Positions 10,001 through 21,285 of a stretch of DNA of 64,000 nucleotides are shown here, piece by piece. A model generated the notes under the pieces. It saw nothing but the letters and a program-made list of their open reading frames with translations. It did no database searches and was not told the origin of the DNA. Within the stretch, counting starts at the first letter, position 1, and every line of letters starts with the position of its first letter. A program made the position numbers and the translations under genes. Source of the DNA: Hygrocybe punicea (lineage: Eukaryota; Basidiomycota; Agaricomycetes; Agaricales; Hygrophoraceae); assembly GCA_963556145.1 (NCBI GenBank), contig OY744471.1, forward strand, positions 985,590-1,049,589. The letters are read 5' to 3'.

Positions 10001-12174
10001 AGGTCCTTTTCATCATCTGAGGTTGCTTGGCACGAAACCCGCGGCCGACCGGGGTTTGTCCGCGAGCAGCCTTTAAATGACGATTTGGCTTGGGGAACGG
10101 CAGTGACAGCTCGAGCCATTTCTTGGACACACGTAGATGATGATGGCTTTGGCACGGTGGTTATTGTCAGGACTGGCGCAAAGTACTGGGTCCTCATGAG
10201 GCCTCGAAGGGATGCCGAATGGGATCGCAAGGCGGGCAATCTTGCGACTAACAAGGCCTATCCTCAGGAGTGGGAGCCGAGAAAACATGGTGGGAAAGGC
10301 TTGTGGGAAGCAGAAGGATTACTGCTCACAAAGGGTTCAGTGCTGTAAGTGGGAATATATTTCGTGACAACTCGGATGTATGCTGAAACACACAGTTACA
10401 TGAGTCCGTGCACCCCACATTATGTCCTCGGTGTGGAGCACTCCATTGTGAATGGGCGTCATCTCTATGCGACGTCAACTATACGGGATACCTGTTATGG
10501 GATTATCCATACTTTCGTGATGAGTCATACCATCACAAACGCGGAGCATAATGTGACATGTACATTTCTGCGCCGACTTCTCACCATGTGGATGGAGTAC
10601 TTCACGGGGAACCACGAATCATCATGTGAGCTACTTTGGGCGAGGTTTACAAATTCCTGAAGATTAAAATGCTCACTGCACAGCTACTGTCTTCACCAAG
10701 TCTCATATGCCCAAGATCGAAACCGAAGACGGCTTCCTCGACCTTGTGATTGTGGGAAACCTGATCGAGCTTGCGGATATCATCAACAGGAAGTTCTACA
10801 CCCATACCATATCGGCTGACATTCATGAGGAACAGAATATTGCATGATGCAGATATAGACGTTTCCAAATCTGGTTTGCGGAACATTTTGTTGTCTTCAT
10901 GGAAGACCACTGGATCAGCCCCTCTTACATTTTCCAACGAAGTCTTTTGGAACTATCTGCTGCAATTGTTGGGTATAAATGGGACAAGGATGGGGTTGTG
11001 AAGGCACCAGCACATTGCACAGCCAAAGCTGTTGAGTCAGCGGTCCGCCGACATTTTCAAAACGATTGGCCAGATTTGGTGCCAAAGCTGAATGAGCTGC
11101 TTCAGATCCCACCATCGGAATTCTTCTGGACCGGCCCCAAAATACACATTCAGACCCGTCCAGTGGAACCCATCAGTCCCATTCTTGTTGAATGCTTAGA
11201 TTTTCCACCTCATCCAATTCTGCTCGTCAACACAACTACCGGTGAAGGCGAGGTACAGGATGACACAGATACACGGGAAAAGGCGAAAGACAATGAGCGC
11301 GACAAAGGGGAGGGCACCGATGGTGAGGAAGAGGCGGACAATCCATCTAGGAAGGTGGGAGATTTAGTGGATGCAGCTGGCGAAGAGGTAGCCACAGAGG
11401 AAAACCAGGATCCACCTGCAACGGTTGGATGTGCAAACGACATGGCTGTGGACACTGAGAGGGAAGAGGATCCACCTGTAATGGTGGGAAATTCAGCCGA
11501 CGTGGCTGGGGAAGATGCGGGAGAAGAAATGGACGTCGCTGGCCTGAATGAGGAGGATCCACCTGAGCAGGTGGGAAATTCAAATGACGCAGCTTCGTGG
11601 AATGAGGACGGTCTAATCATGCCCCTGGGTATGTCAAATGAGGAAGATGTAGACCGTGACGAGGGGAAGCAGCAGGAAAAGAAGGGGGGGGAGGAGGGCG
11701 CGGTGCAGGGCAAGGGGGTGCAGGCGGGGGAGGTGCAGGAGGAGGGGGAGGAGGACGAGGAGGGGGAGGAGGAGGAGGAGGGGGAGGAGGAGGAGGAGGG
11801 GGAGGAGGAGGAGGAGGAGGAGGAGGAGGAGGAGGGGGAGCTGCAGGAAGAGGAGGAGGAGACGGATGGGGATGGGGCAGAGGAGGAGGACGAAGAGGAG
11901 GAGGATCGAAATGAGATGGTGGGGAAGTTAAATGCCCAGAGTGTGGACAGTGACGAGGGAGAGGATGACGATCAAATGGACATCTCATCTGGCAGTGATG
12001 CAGTGTATAATGATTTCGATGGATCACCCCAACCCCCGACACCCCCTGTGAAACGTCCTCGGAGGGAAGACTCGGGTATGATAAATTGCCTCAACAGCTT
12101 GTATATACACTGATATGATCATTCACACAGATTCACCAATACGTTCCACAGACCTGAAACGCCGTCGTAAGTAG
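7095..12174 (+). CDS. Large multi-domain JmjC-like protein, copy 1
   Basis: Multi-exon gene starting MSSSASTSAL at 7095. Supported exons: 7095 to about 7305, 7357-7633 (ALAKQLDY...SEKLTK), about 7690-8013, 8068 to about 8370, 8405 to about 8610, 8656-9150 (basic then Asp-rich, ending VNVIIDLTGD), 9431-9948, about 10000-10346, 10350-10626, about 10685-10850, 10870-12075 and 12131-12174. The JmjC core is around 10100-10460: WTHVDDDGFGTVV (HxD iron ligands), TGAKYWVLM, then TPHYVLGVEHS (third ligand His). JmjC enzymes are 2OG-Fe(II) oxygenases, many of them demethylases of histone lysines; the substrate here is unknown. The C-terminal third is extremely acidic (poly-Glu, 11745-11915) and the last exon ends DLKRRRK, a likely nuclear signal. 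Every segment up to the acidic tail has a counterpart in the paralogue at 57.4-62.6 kb, which confirms the exon order. Confidence 0.75.
11745..11915 (+). repeat. GAG/GGAGGA simple repeat encoding poly-Glu
   Basis: Purine-only tract inside the last large exon of the JmjC-like gene. It encodes runs of Glu with Gly and Asp and gives a spurious poly-Pro frame on the minus strand. Confidence 0.9.
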
Positions 12175-12312
12175 CCGGGAGGATCATATCATTCATACTG
12201 CTTCCTACTCATATATATTCCTGACATCGCAATGCATCATCCGCCTCCTCTGCTGTTAAATGTATTCCTTGTAATAAACACCGAACCATTGAGAGGCATG
12301 GGTAGAGGAAAA

Positions 12313-12440
12313 TGTTATGTCACGTTGGGCCTTGCACAAGTGACATGTCACAAGTGTTATGTCACGTTGGGCCTTGCACAAATGACATGTCACAAGTGTT
12401 ATGTCACGTTGGGTCGTCCAAACGTGACATAACACTGGTG
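12313..12440. repeat. 42-bp tandem repeat ending in a palindrome
   Basis: TGTTATGTCACGTTGGG recurs at 12313, 12355 and 12397 (period 42). The last copy is followed by its inverted form CCAAACGTGACATAACA, giving a near-perfect palindrome at 12396-12435 related to the one at 3277-3312. It sits in the convergent gap between the JmjC-like and ELSG-family genes. A transcription-termination or boundary role is only a guess. Confidence 0.85.
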
Positions 12441-12612
12441 ACATGTGACGTTGGACCGTCTTGACACAAGTATTATATATTTATGATTTATTCCACATAT
12501 CACCTTTTTAGGCACATTCAACAAAGCCTATTTCCACCGTGTAGAACGTCGCAAGGGTTGACTGCTTGTGGTAATGCAAATTGTGAGCTGCATCCCCACA
12601 AACGGGATAGCT

Positions 12613-14982
12613 TTACCTCGCATTTTTACCAGCATTTCTTGAGCTGTCCAACTTCCCTGGGCGTCTTTGTTGTGCAACATCACTCTCCCGTGCCTTGTTT
12701 GTCTCCCTCTCCCATGCCTCTCGTGCCTCCCTCTCCTGGGCGTCTCGTGCCTCTTTCTTCCTGGACTCCTCCCGGCCCTTTCGTGCATCCCTCTCCTGTG
12801 CCTCTCGTGCCTCCCGTTCCGCCATCTCCCACGCCTCTCGTGCCTCCCTGTCCTGTGCCTCTCGTGCCTCGCGTGCCTCCCCTTCAGCCCTCTCCCGCGC
12901 CTCTCGTGCCACCCTCTCCTGGGCGTCTCGTGCCTCTTTCTTCCTGGCCTCCTCCCGGCCCTTTTGTGCGTCCCTCTCCTGTGCCTCTCGTGCCTCCCGT
13001 TCCGCCCTCTCCCGCGCCTCTCGTGCCTCCCTGTCCTGTGCGTCTCGTGCCTCGCGTGCCTCCCCTTCAGCCCTCTCCCACGCCTCTCGTGCCTCCCTCT
13101 CCTGGGCCTCTTGCGTCTCCCGCTCTTGTACTTCTTGTAACTGTCTTGCCATCTCTCGGTTCTGTGCTGCTACCCGTTCTGCTTGCTCCTTTTGCTTTGC
13201 TTGTCTCTCTGTCTTCTTTTTCGTCCACAGAAGCTTCAACGTCGATGTATCGTCATCCATCTTGCTGTCGCCACCACGTCCATCAAAGCTACCACTACTT
13301 GCACTCTCGTCACTCCAACTATCGTCGCCCTCTTCACTACTGACTGCTTTCTGTTTTCCCTTGCTGGACTTGGCGGCATTTTCTGTTTTCTTCTTGGGGT
13401 GGACTGTCTTTAATGCTGGAACATTCGATTTGGATCTGCGAGGTCCGATAGCATTCGATTGTGCAGCTCCCATAGCACTCGATTGTGCAGCTCCGGCAGG
13501 AATAGATGTCATTTCCCTACTGGAGTTTGATGGCGCCGAACGATCGGTCCTGTCCAAAGCAGCAGCAGCATGGAACTTCTTCTTTTTTTGCACGAATGCA
13601 TTTGGTGCTCGCTGGTCGGTCTTCAGGACGGTTTTAAATCGGAATGGTTTTTCACCGAGTTTCTGCCGTTGCAACCAAAATTGGTGGACGGTCCAAAGTT
13701 CATCGAGTTTCATTTTCCACGGTTCCCGTAGTTCTACGTGAGAGGGAAAGTAGATGTCCTCGATGTATTGGTTTCGATTTTGTCCAATTTTTCCCCATGG
13801 AACAGCGACGACGCTGTTGTTGCACATCTGACCTTCAAATGAATATGAGTACAGTAAGCTTGGCCAACGTCAAGGTACGTACGATATGACATGGTCATCA
13901 GTGATCTAAACATGTTTCTTACATCGACCAATGACATAGTTGACACATTCGGTACCATAGGAAAACTGTCCTCATCGATCTCAAGCTTGAACGGCAGGCT
14001 TTTGTCATATCTGGTAGTTGGACCACCATCATCGTCTTCACTGTCGGTCTTCGCTCCATCGGATTCATCTGGAACACATTACATGGGAAAGATGGAACAA
14101 TGGCTAATCGTACCGTCATGATTAAAAAGGGACCCCAAATGTTCATCCCATTTGGTCCAAATGTCATCCCCGTTATTTTTGAAGACGCCGATGAACTTCT
14201 TGTGTACCGGGGCCGGTGTCTCGAACCTCACAGGAAGGGAAGATAAGTACGTGATTGACACAAAGCAGGAATCGACCCACTTTCCTTTGGTTACAGTCCC
14301 ATCTTCGTCTTCATATCCCACCAACATGAATATTTTTACTCCCATCTGCTCATCTATGTCCTTCATAAACTTCATTGCCGTCTTACCGAAATCTTTTGCT
14401 GCTCGGCTGGATAAGGTAGAAGATTAGCATCATGCAGACGAAAGAAGATTATTAGTACCGTCGTTTGACTTCCAAGGGTGGACCTTGCTGGTTCCAGGCG
14501 TCGGCAAGAGCTTCAAATTCTTGTTTTTTCTCTTCGGTCAAGGAACCGTAAATATCACTCCACGCTTTGCCATAGTGCTTGATGTAGCCGGGCTTTCCTC
14601 CGGTTTCTCCAGACAGCTCCACCGTCCTAGCGTCGATTTCCTTCGTCATCTTTTCTCTTGTAACCAACCTTGCATTCCACTTCTTTGTATATTTCGGAGC
14701 ATCCTCAGTGTCGCTCTCCAATTTTGACCGATGATTGTGGTACCAAGTTTGAATTTTCTGTATTCATGGTATAATGCTGTTAGGCTTATCTGAAGGGTAG
14801 TATTAGAATATACAGACCTGTTGCATATTTGGGGGCCATTGTGTGTTGGTTTGTTGTGCCGATTTTTTAAAAAGTTTCCTGATCCCTTTCAGGACACGAA
14901 TACGATCTTCACCAGTGGATCTCCTAAAATCAGGATAACCGTCCTCAAGGATCTTAGTAAATTCTGGGATGATCCACTTCAT
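12613..14982 (-). CDS. ELSG-family hypothetical protein with long charged coiled coil, copy 1
   Basis: Starts MKWIIPEFTKIL at 14982. Exon 1 reaches about 14820. An intron follows (GTCTGTAT...ATACAG), then the exon near 14757-14460 (TWYHNHRSK, then VELSGETGGKPGYIKHYG and LTEEKKQEFEALADAWN). The next exon, about 14415-14085, has MGVKIFMLVGYEDEDG. The following exon (about 14072-13870) has DKSLPFKLEIDED and MTMSYR. The last (13827-12613) has VAVPWGKIG and WTVHQFW, then a Ser-rich linker and about 200 residues of REAREA/QER repeats predicted to form a charged coiled coil. The ELSG-GG and GW/GY-motif layout recalls a family of unknown function expanded in Agaricomycetes. The paralogue at 54.7-56.9 kb matches exon by exon except the coiled-coil tail. 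Convergent with the JmjC-like gene. Confidence 0.7.
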
Positions 14983-15356
14983 TTAGGCAAAAACTGAGGA
15001 GAATGAAGACAAATGTCGTTGTCTGGAACAAAGGCAGAACGTCGTTGTCCGGAACAATGGAAGAATGCCTCGTGGTGAACATGAGGTGATGACAAATCAC
15101 GTGATTGATGGCAACAAATAGCAATGTGGATTACAAGTAGATGACTCAGGGGATTGCAAGTCGGTGCAGGACGTGATTAGGAGAATATGATGAATTGTGA
15201 ATATTGATAAATTCCAGAACACAAGGATAGAGGAGCAAGTACCAAATCTGTGGCACATGGCAAGGGGTGGGTAAGAGTCCAACGATGTAAGGTGGGTATG
15301 TTCAGAGCAGGCTGAATGAACAGATACAACCCACCTGTTGCATTTGTGGCAACACT
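14983..15356. other. Intergenic DNA with one TCACGTGA box
   Basis: Upstream of the ELSG-family gene. A TCACGTGA octamer lies at 15097-15104. A short direct repeat (ACGTCGTTGTCYGGAACAA type) occurs near 15010-15055. No gene seen. Confidence 0.5.
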
Positions 15357-15645
15357 GTTCCATGGCCAGCCAAAATACCCAGACCCGTCGGCCAATCCAC
15401 GTTCCATGGCCAGCCGAAATACCCAGCCAGGTCGGCCAATCCATGTTCCATGGCCAGCCGAAATACCCAGCCAGGTCGGCCAATCCATGTTCCATGGCCA
15501 GCCAAAATACCCAGACCCGTCCGGCCAATCCACGTTCCATGGCCAGCCAAGATACGTAGTCCGGTCGGCCAATCCATGTTCCATGGCCAGCCGAAATACC
15601 CAGCCAGGTCGGCCAATCCACGTTCCATGGCCAGCCGATATATCC
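15357..15645. repeat. 44-bp minisatellite, about 6.5 copies
   Basis: The unit begins CCATGGCCAGCCGAAATACC and ends GGTCGGCCAATCCATGTT; copies start about every 44-45 bp from 15359. Alternative bases (C/A, AGACCCGT versus AGCCAGGT) alternate between copies. Flanking 15645-15785 has degenerate relatives (CGGCCGAGAT, CGGCTGACCC). The array is open in several frames on both strands, so the long frames here are artefacts. Confidence 0.9.
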
Positions 15646-15794
15646 CTCTGCTTCGGCCAACCCATGCTTCTCCGAACATGGAACCCTCGGCCAAGCCATC
15701 TGCCCTGGAGAAAGATATTGGTCGGCCGAGATAAGCCAGCCCACTTGGAGTGGGAATTGTCCATCTCGGCTGACCCATGTATCATGGAAAAGAT

Positions 15795-16139
15795 ATGCTG
15801 AAAGGGCTCTGTAAATAGGCCCTGTAACCAAAATGTTTCATATTAAATTAGTGAATATTGTTATCAGTATTCATTAATCCACATTTCATATTCCAGTAGT
15901 GAATATATAGTATTTCTAGTATATCCTGCTTATCAACCATCATCCACACCCACTCAAAGTCTCACTTCTTATTGAAGAGACCTCACTGTTCCAGCTCTAT
16001 TGAGTCATACAATACATAAACCCTCAATAACCCTTATTTTGGATAGGTTAATTAGATACTAAAACCCATGAACAACAAGAAGATATCTGAACAAAGTCAA
16101 CTCTGGTAATTCTTAGTGAAACGAACATTCACATAACAC
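15795..16139 (+). repeat. Dispersed repeat (LTR-3'-end-like), copy A
   Basis: Matches the reverse complement of 24155-24490 over its whole length. Shared blocks include AGGCCCTGTA, GAATATTGTTATCAGTATTC, ATATTCCAGTAGTGAATAT, GAAGAGACCTCACT, AACAACAAGAAG and the end TTCACATAACA. The CA end with a TA-rich interior suggests the 3' part of an LTR, but I could not find the matching TG start. Identity is roughly 75-80% by eye. Confidence 0.7.
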
Positions 16140-17877
16140 CATGGGGGTGGGTGTGCGGTAGAATGCAGGTGGTTGGAGTTGACCACTGTCACCATACTCA
16201 TGTAACCCGTGATCATGTCACCACAGTTTTGGTCATACCTGTGGTATGCCCTAGGGGTGAGAAGCCCCGTCCCCACCGTGAGGTGCCAACCCTGACATGC
16301 ATGGCACCCCTCAACCTTGCTAGGGTGACAGCCATGTCAATTGATGTGTGTCTGGCCTGCACGAGGTATGTAGAGCCCCAGGTCACCTGTGAGTACCCAT
16401 GGATCCAAGTCTAGTGGGTTGAAAAACCCACGCAGATCTGAGTAAGTAAATTGTGATTAAAAAAACTTGCAAGTTTGGATCCGGATCACCCACGAGTGCA
16501 CTCATGACATGCCTTACCACTAAGACATCCATTCTCTCATTCAATTTTGCAAATTTCACTGAGGTTATCAACTTCACATCATCATATTTTGTTTTGTAGG
16601 AATTACACCACCTCTGCATATGGTCCAATTCAGTTTTAAAGCCTGTATTCTCAGTCTCTAGTTGGGTAATTCAAAGCTTTTGCTCATTGAGACTCGCAAT
16701 TAAGGTGGCAGCTTTAGGTGAAGCCACTGCACTTGATAACGAAGTCAACACGCTGGCAGAATTCATGGACATCAAACCACCTGTGACCAATCCAAACACG
16801 GAGGTCAATGCAGACATCCCTGATGCATGGCTGGAGGACATTTGCAACCAATGGGCAGACTGAAGTCAAATGATGCATGCTATGACCATGGAATGTAGAG
16901 GTTATAAGATTCAAGCTTGACACGTACATGGGCCCAGGCCCTTTTCCCAATATCACAGTAGCATGTGTGCACACCATTGTGTATTCTATCCTAGAGCTTG
17001 ATGTGCCAATTGTGGCAGCTAGTGAGCTGACTTATAAAGTGTGCCCTGTATAACCAGTAATATATCCAATTAAATAATTGATAAGTTGAGTTTATCATAA
17101 TTACAAATGAAAATAAAGTATCTTCTGCTCTGAAAAAATGTGAGGAAAAATGCAAGGAAACCTTGGTTATAATGTGGGTGAAATGAAGGAAAATTGTGTA
17201 ATCGTCTCAATATTGTCCGGGAGATAATGTTGGTCACAGTGTCAGCAGTGTCAACAATCCAGCCCCAGTCTTTCCTGTACTTTGATAAATCTCATGGTAT
17301 TTACTCTTGAGTCTGCAAGGAAACACTGTCAGTAGATAGCATGTGATAAGCAAAATACATATGTTTGTAACCGGTTTTCCACTGCTCAGGCAAATTTCTC
17401 CACATGCTGTGCATAGCCATCACAGATGTGTGGGTTATCATCGGCAGTACTCCTAGTCCTAGTTCTGTACCTTCACCAAGGTTCAGTTCTCAGTTCTCAA
17501 CAAGGGGTTGGAGAACTGAACTTTGGCAACCCTAGATATGAGTTAGGGGTGTGGAAACCAGTTTTCAAACAGATTCACAATTTATACACTGCAGCTGAGC
17601 AGCAGCTCCTGCTAGAAGACTAGTGGCTGAACTAGATTCAAGGTTTTTATCATGTGGCCAAGTTACACAGCCAGACAATTTGGTTGTGCTCAGTGTGGTT
17701 GGAAAATAATACACCACAGGGTGAAATAATTGAGCCCTGGGCTTAAAAGTGGCCATTTAAGTTGAGCACATAAACCACCAAGGAACTAGTTCCAAACTGA
17801 ACTTAAGCCTGGGACAAATCCAAATTGGAACTCAGTGAATTCGCAAGGATGGCCTGAGGCTGTCTTCAAAGTCGCAC
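16140..17877. other. Intergenic; no recognisable gene
   Basis: Short open frames only (for example 16151-16414), with no recognisable motif. Moderately AT-rich. It may be decayed retroelement interior following the LTR-like end at 16139, but no gag or pol motif is readable. Confidence 0.4.
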
Positions 17878-18755
17878 TGTAGAGACTCAATGTCCCTCTG
17901 AGTCCGTACCATCGATATATCACAAATCCGGACAAACCCGACACTTCCAAACGATTCCCATTCCAACCCAACGTAACCTGACGTGACATGACCCAATGTG
18001 ACCAATGTGACCCGACACATGCCGCTTTGTGACAGCCGCTTTTGGACCAAATCCGGCAGCCTCAGAAGCCCCGGAGTTCTAATTATAGGAGATGGATCTC
18101 ATCGGACTCGATCCCCGACTTCAGACTTACCCTATTTGTGCATCCCCTCATCCTTTCAGAGATATGTAGGACATTTTACATATTTTTCATGGTTATTTGT
18201 TTTCCCCTCCATTTTACTGTCTATGTCGCTTTGCAACCCCCCTTTCCACATCCCCATTCCATCTTCTCTTTGTAGTTTCTATTGGCTGAAATAGACATGT
18301 CCAAAAGTAGACTACTCACTCATGTACTATAAAAACGGTCCCCAATGACCATACAAAAGAGATACCCTTAGTCCCCATTTTCCTCATAGTCAGAATCATG
18401 TTTTAGTCCCTTCAAGTCCTCGTCCTCATAGACCCTTAGCTTTCATAGTTCACTTCGTTGTCTTTATACTTGTTCTATTATTCATTCATCGTTTCCAACC
18501 TGACCCGACCTGACCCACCGTACCCGACATCGTCAGCATTGTCGGGTTCTTTGTTATTTATCCGTTTTTAGTCCATTCATCGCTGGATTCATCGTTATTT
18601 GTCTAGTTTTACATGGTGGCATTATATTTTACTTCCACTTCCATTTCCTTTACTATTATCCCCGACACTGATTATCCACCATCACTTCTATGCTGACAAC
18701 CCCAGGCTAGGATCATACTTTATTGTTCAGAAGCCACCAAGAACTCGCATCTACA
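17878..18755 (+). mobile_element. Old solo LTR of the same Gypsy family as 40368-50148 (opposite strand)
   Basis: Begins TGTAGAG and ends CATCTACA. It aligns along its length with the reverse complement of the Gypsy LTRs. Shared landmarks in order: ACATCGATAT/ACCATCGATAT, AACCCGAC repeats, GATCTCATCGGACT, TATAAAAACGGT, CCCGACATCGTC, TTCTATGCTGAC/TTCTACGCTGAC and the CCACC near the end. It is 878 bp against 793, well diverged and CpG-depleted. Flanked by GCAC on both sides (17874-17877 and 18756-18759), a 4-bp target duplication like that of the full-length element. Confidence 0.8.
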
Positions 18756-18885
18756 GCACTCAGCACCAAATAGCCCCACTAAGCCTATTTGGGATGTGAG
18801 CTGTAAAAATATAGGAACCGAAAAAGCAAAAAAAAATGATACATCAAGGGATTCAAACTTCAAGAGATCTGGTTTATCTCACAGC

Positions 18886-20520
18886 TGTTATGGATCGCTT
18901 CTGCAGCAGGCTCCAGCAACAATCAACTTAACTGGGAGGTGGTTTCCAGAGGAGAGAACAGCAGTTTCATTGTTGCTTACAACTAAGACAACACTGCTAC
19001 AAGTGGGTTCATGGTCAAATGTCATTGTGAGCTGTGGGGGTTACCCAAGACAAGAGGGTCTGCCCCAAGAACCAGACTAAACATAAAGAAGAGAAAAGAA
19101 GAAAAAGTCCGAACCAACTACAAGAACAGTAGATATAGTGACTGGTCTTGAGGGGAGGTAAATAGACATCCAACCATGAGGCTACAGTAAGTCCAACTAC
19201 ACCATGAGATGGACATGAGGCGTCCTTATGTCAATGTTCTTGCGATCCAACTGGAGGCCCAGGTGTCATTGAGGGATGGAAGATGTCCAGACAACTCGGA
19301 TGATTTGTCATCAGGTCATGTGATATGCAGAATTGCCAATTCGGGGTCTACACTTGCTGTAATGGGCAAGTGCGCAGTCTGGCAAGTGCATTGCATGGTT
19401 GGGTTTGAGAGAGGCATTGTCCAGTGTGGGGTTGGTGAAGGAGTGTCTTGAGGTAGTGTGGATATAGCAACAAGGTCAGTCTGAAAGAAAACAAAGGAAT
19501 GTATTAGGGGAAAACCAACTAGGACAGTAGGATAGTCAAGGTCAGACATGTGAACAGCATATGTTGTGCTGGATGACAATGTCTGTGTCAATGACATATC
19601 AAGGAGTGATATCTTGTCCTGTGTGTGGAACAATAAGGCCCACCTGATGTCGGTATTCATCCAAGAAAGGGTATTGTTGTAAATGAGTGTGGGGGGTATC
19701 AAGGTTACAGATGAAAAAGGATAAATGAATTTGGGTCCAGGTTTTGAGTCATGGCACAGGTGACAGGCTGTGGGAACAAGTAGTCAGGTACTGCATTGAA
19801 GCAATGACGTGTGAACAATACACAATAGGGGTTGGTTCACTGTATTGGGAAGTCATATGGTCTGTGGTCGAAGTATGAAGGTGTGTACTTTGATGATGGT
19901 TAGATTGGAGGGAACGGTGAAATATCTTGTGATCGAGGATTGTTCAGAGTATACATGCAGGTGAGGAATGTCATCGGATTGTCAGGGAGGATAATGGTAG
20001 GCACAGAATACGAAAGTGGAAACCAAATATCCAGGTATGGCAATTGTCAATGATGTGGTGAGATATTGTCGATGTGGAAGTCGGAAGTATCGATGGCAGA
20101 AGGATTTTGGTGCCAACGCCAAAGATAGATCATAACAAGGTAGAAACCGATAAGGAAAATGATGGCAATGCTGCCAATGATGATTACAGTAATTAGCTGT
20201 GTTGGGAGTAGAGCCATTGTGTATTGGTTTGTCGTGCCATGAAGTAAACAATATGTCAAGGTAAGGGAAAAGACAATGGTGATTATGTCCATCAGCAAGG
20301 AGACTGTTCGGATACAGCAAGGTCACATGGAGATGTGTCCATGGTCAGTCTGGATTGTTCTAGAAGAAAGGATAAAAAGGAAACAAGAACAAGAATAAAG
20401 AATGATGTCCAAAAGAAGACAAACGGCAAATTGGAATGAAAAAGGAAGGTGTGGTAAAGCGGAATCATCATGGTGGGTACCAGGGTTGGAATCGGTGTTG
20501 CAGAGTTGAAAAACATAACA
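18886..20520 (-). mobile_element. Solo LTR, 1635 bp (TGTTATG...CATAACA family), copy 1
   Basis: Starts TGTTATGG and ends ACATAACA, with perfect 5-bp target duplications ACAGC at 18881-18885 and 20521-20525. The same sequence, inverted, occurs at 40041-51468, where it is split by the Gypsy insertion. The matching ORFs inside (for example the FFNSATPIPT and YNNTLSW segments) are LTR sequence, not genes: they carry no gag or pol motif. An LTR this long without internal region is best explained by LTR-LTR recombination. Strand is set relative to the copy at 40 kb and is arbitrary. Confidence 0.85.
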
Positions 20521-20639
20521 ACAGCCATCATAACTACATCAGCAAACCCTGATCTGTGAGCCAGCACTATATAGCTTAGTCATAACAACCATAGCATTTA
20601 TAGCATCCTAGAGAATTCCCCAATTTACAGCACTACCTA

Positions 20640-21277
20640 TAGTGAATGGCACGGGTATGGCGACCCGCACGGGTCACGGGTAAGGGTAGCCGCAGGTACG
20701 GGTATGGGTGTTGAACTGGGCAAACAATAAACATTCCGATTCAACGATAAGATTAGACTACGATTAGATAAGATTCTAGACCCTCATTCCTTTTTCGGAT
20801 CACTTATCCTTTGTATTGCCGTTTTTCTTTGTCTACAGTAGTATATTTACTTCTTCGCAGCATAGAAAGACCTCAGTTGCTCTTCGTATAAGCACTGAGG
20901 TCTGTACTTCTTTTTCCCTCATTTGTATCTTAGACTAACGTACTTATAGGCATAAGTCTATAGGTGATGAATACATTTAGTTGCTCTTCGTATAAGCACT
21001 GAGGCATAAGTCTATAGCTTCTACAACGGGTACGATTCTCCTACCCGTGAGCTTTATTTTAAGCCCCGGATCGTCTAAAACAGTCAAGTATTGGGTGAGT
21101 TATGATCAAAACAATCATTCTTCATTGTTTTAATCATAACTCACTCAATACTTGACCGTTTTAGACGATCCGGGGCTCAAAATGACGGGTAAACCCGCCG
21201 GATCACGGGTAGGGGTAGCTGCGGGTACGGGTACGGGTACAGCGCCAATACCCACGGGTTACCCATGCCATTCACTA
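20640..21277. mobile_element. Non-autonomous hAT-type element, 638 bp, with 8-bp target duplication
   Basis: Terminal inverted repeats TAGTGAATGGCACGGGTA and, on the other strand, TAGTGAATGGCATGGGTA. It is flanked by a perfect 8-bp duplication ACTACCTA (20632-20639 and 21278-21285). An 8-bp duplication and TAGTG ends are typical of hAT elements. Inside are (GGGTAC)-type repeats near each end and a long hairpin at about 21061-21180 whose arms of roughly 55 nt carry CCCCGGATCGTCTAAAAC. No coding capacity. Confidence 0.85.
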
Positions 21278-21285
21278 ACTACCTA

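Noticed and set aside
11617..12042. Minus-strand frame of nearly pure proline
   Set aside because: Shadow of the poly-Glu-coding purine tract in the JmjC-like exon.
12483..13741. Long Leu/Ser/Pro-rich plus-strand frames
   Set aside because: Antisense of the REAREA repeat region of the ELSG-family gene; the minus strand continues into conserved exons, the plus strand does not.
15097..15831. Frames of 150-244 codons on both strands with GWPWNMDWPTWLG-like repeats
   Set aside because: The 44-bp minisatellite has no stops in several frames; no start context or domain.
19316..20567. Minus-strand frames conserved between 19-20.5 kb and 40-51 kb
   Set aside because: They lie inside the two copies of the same solo LTR; similarity is explained by the repeat.
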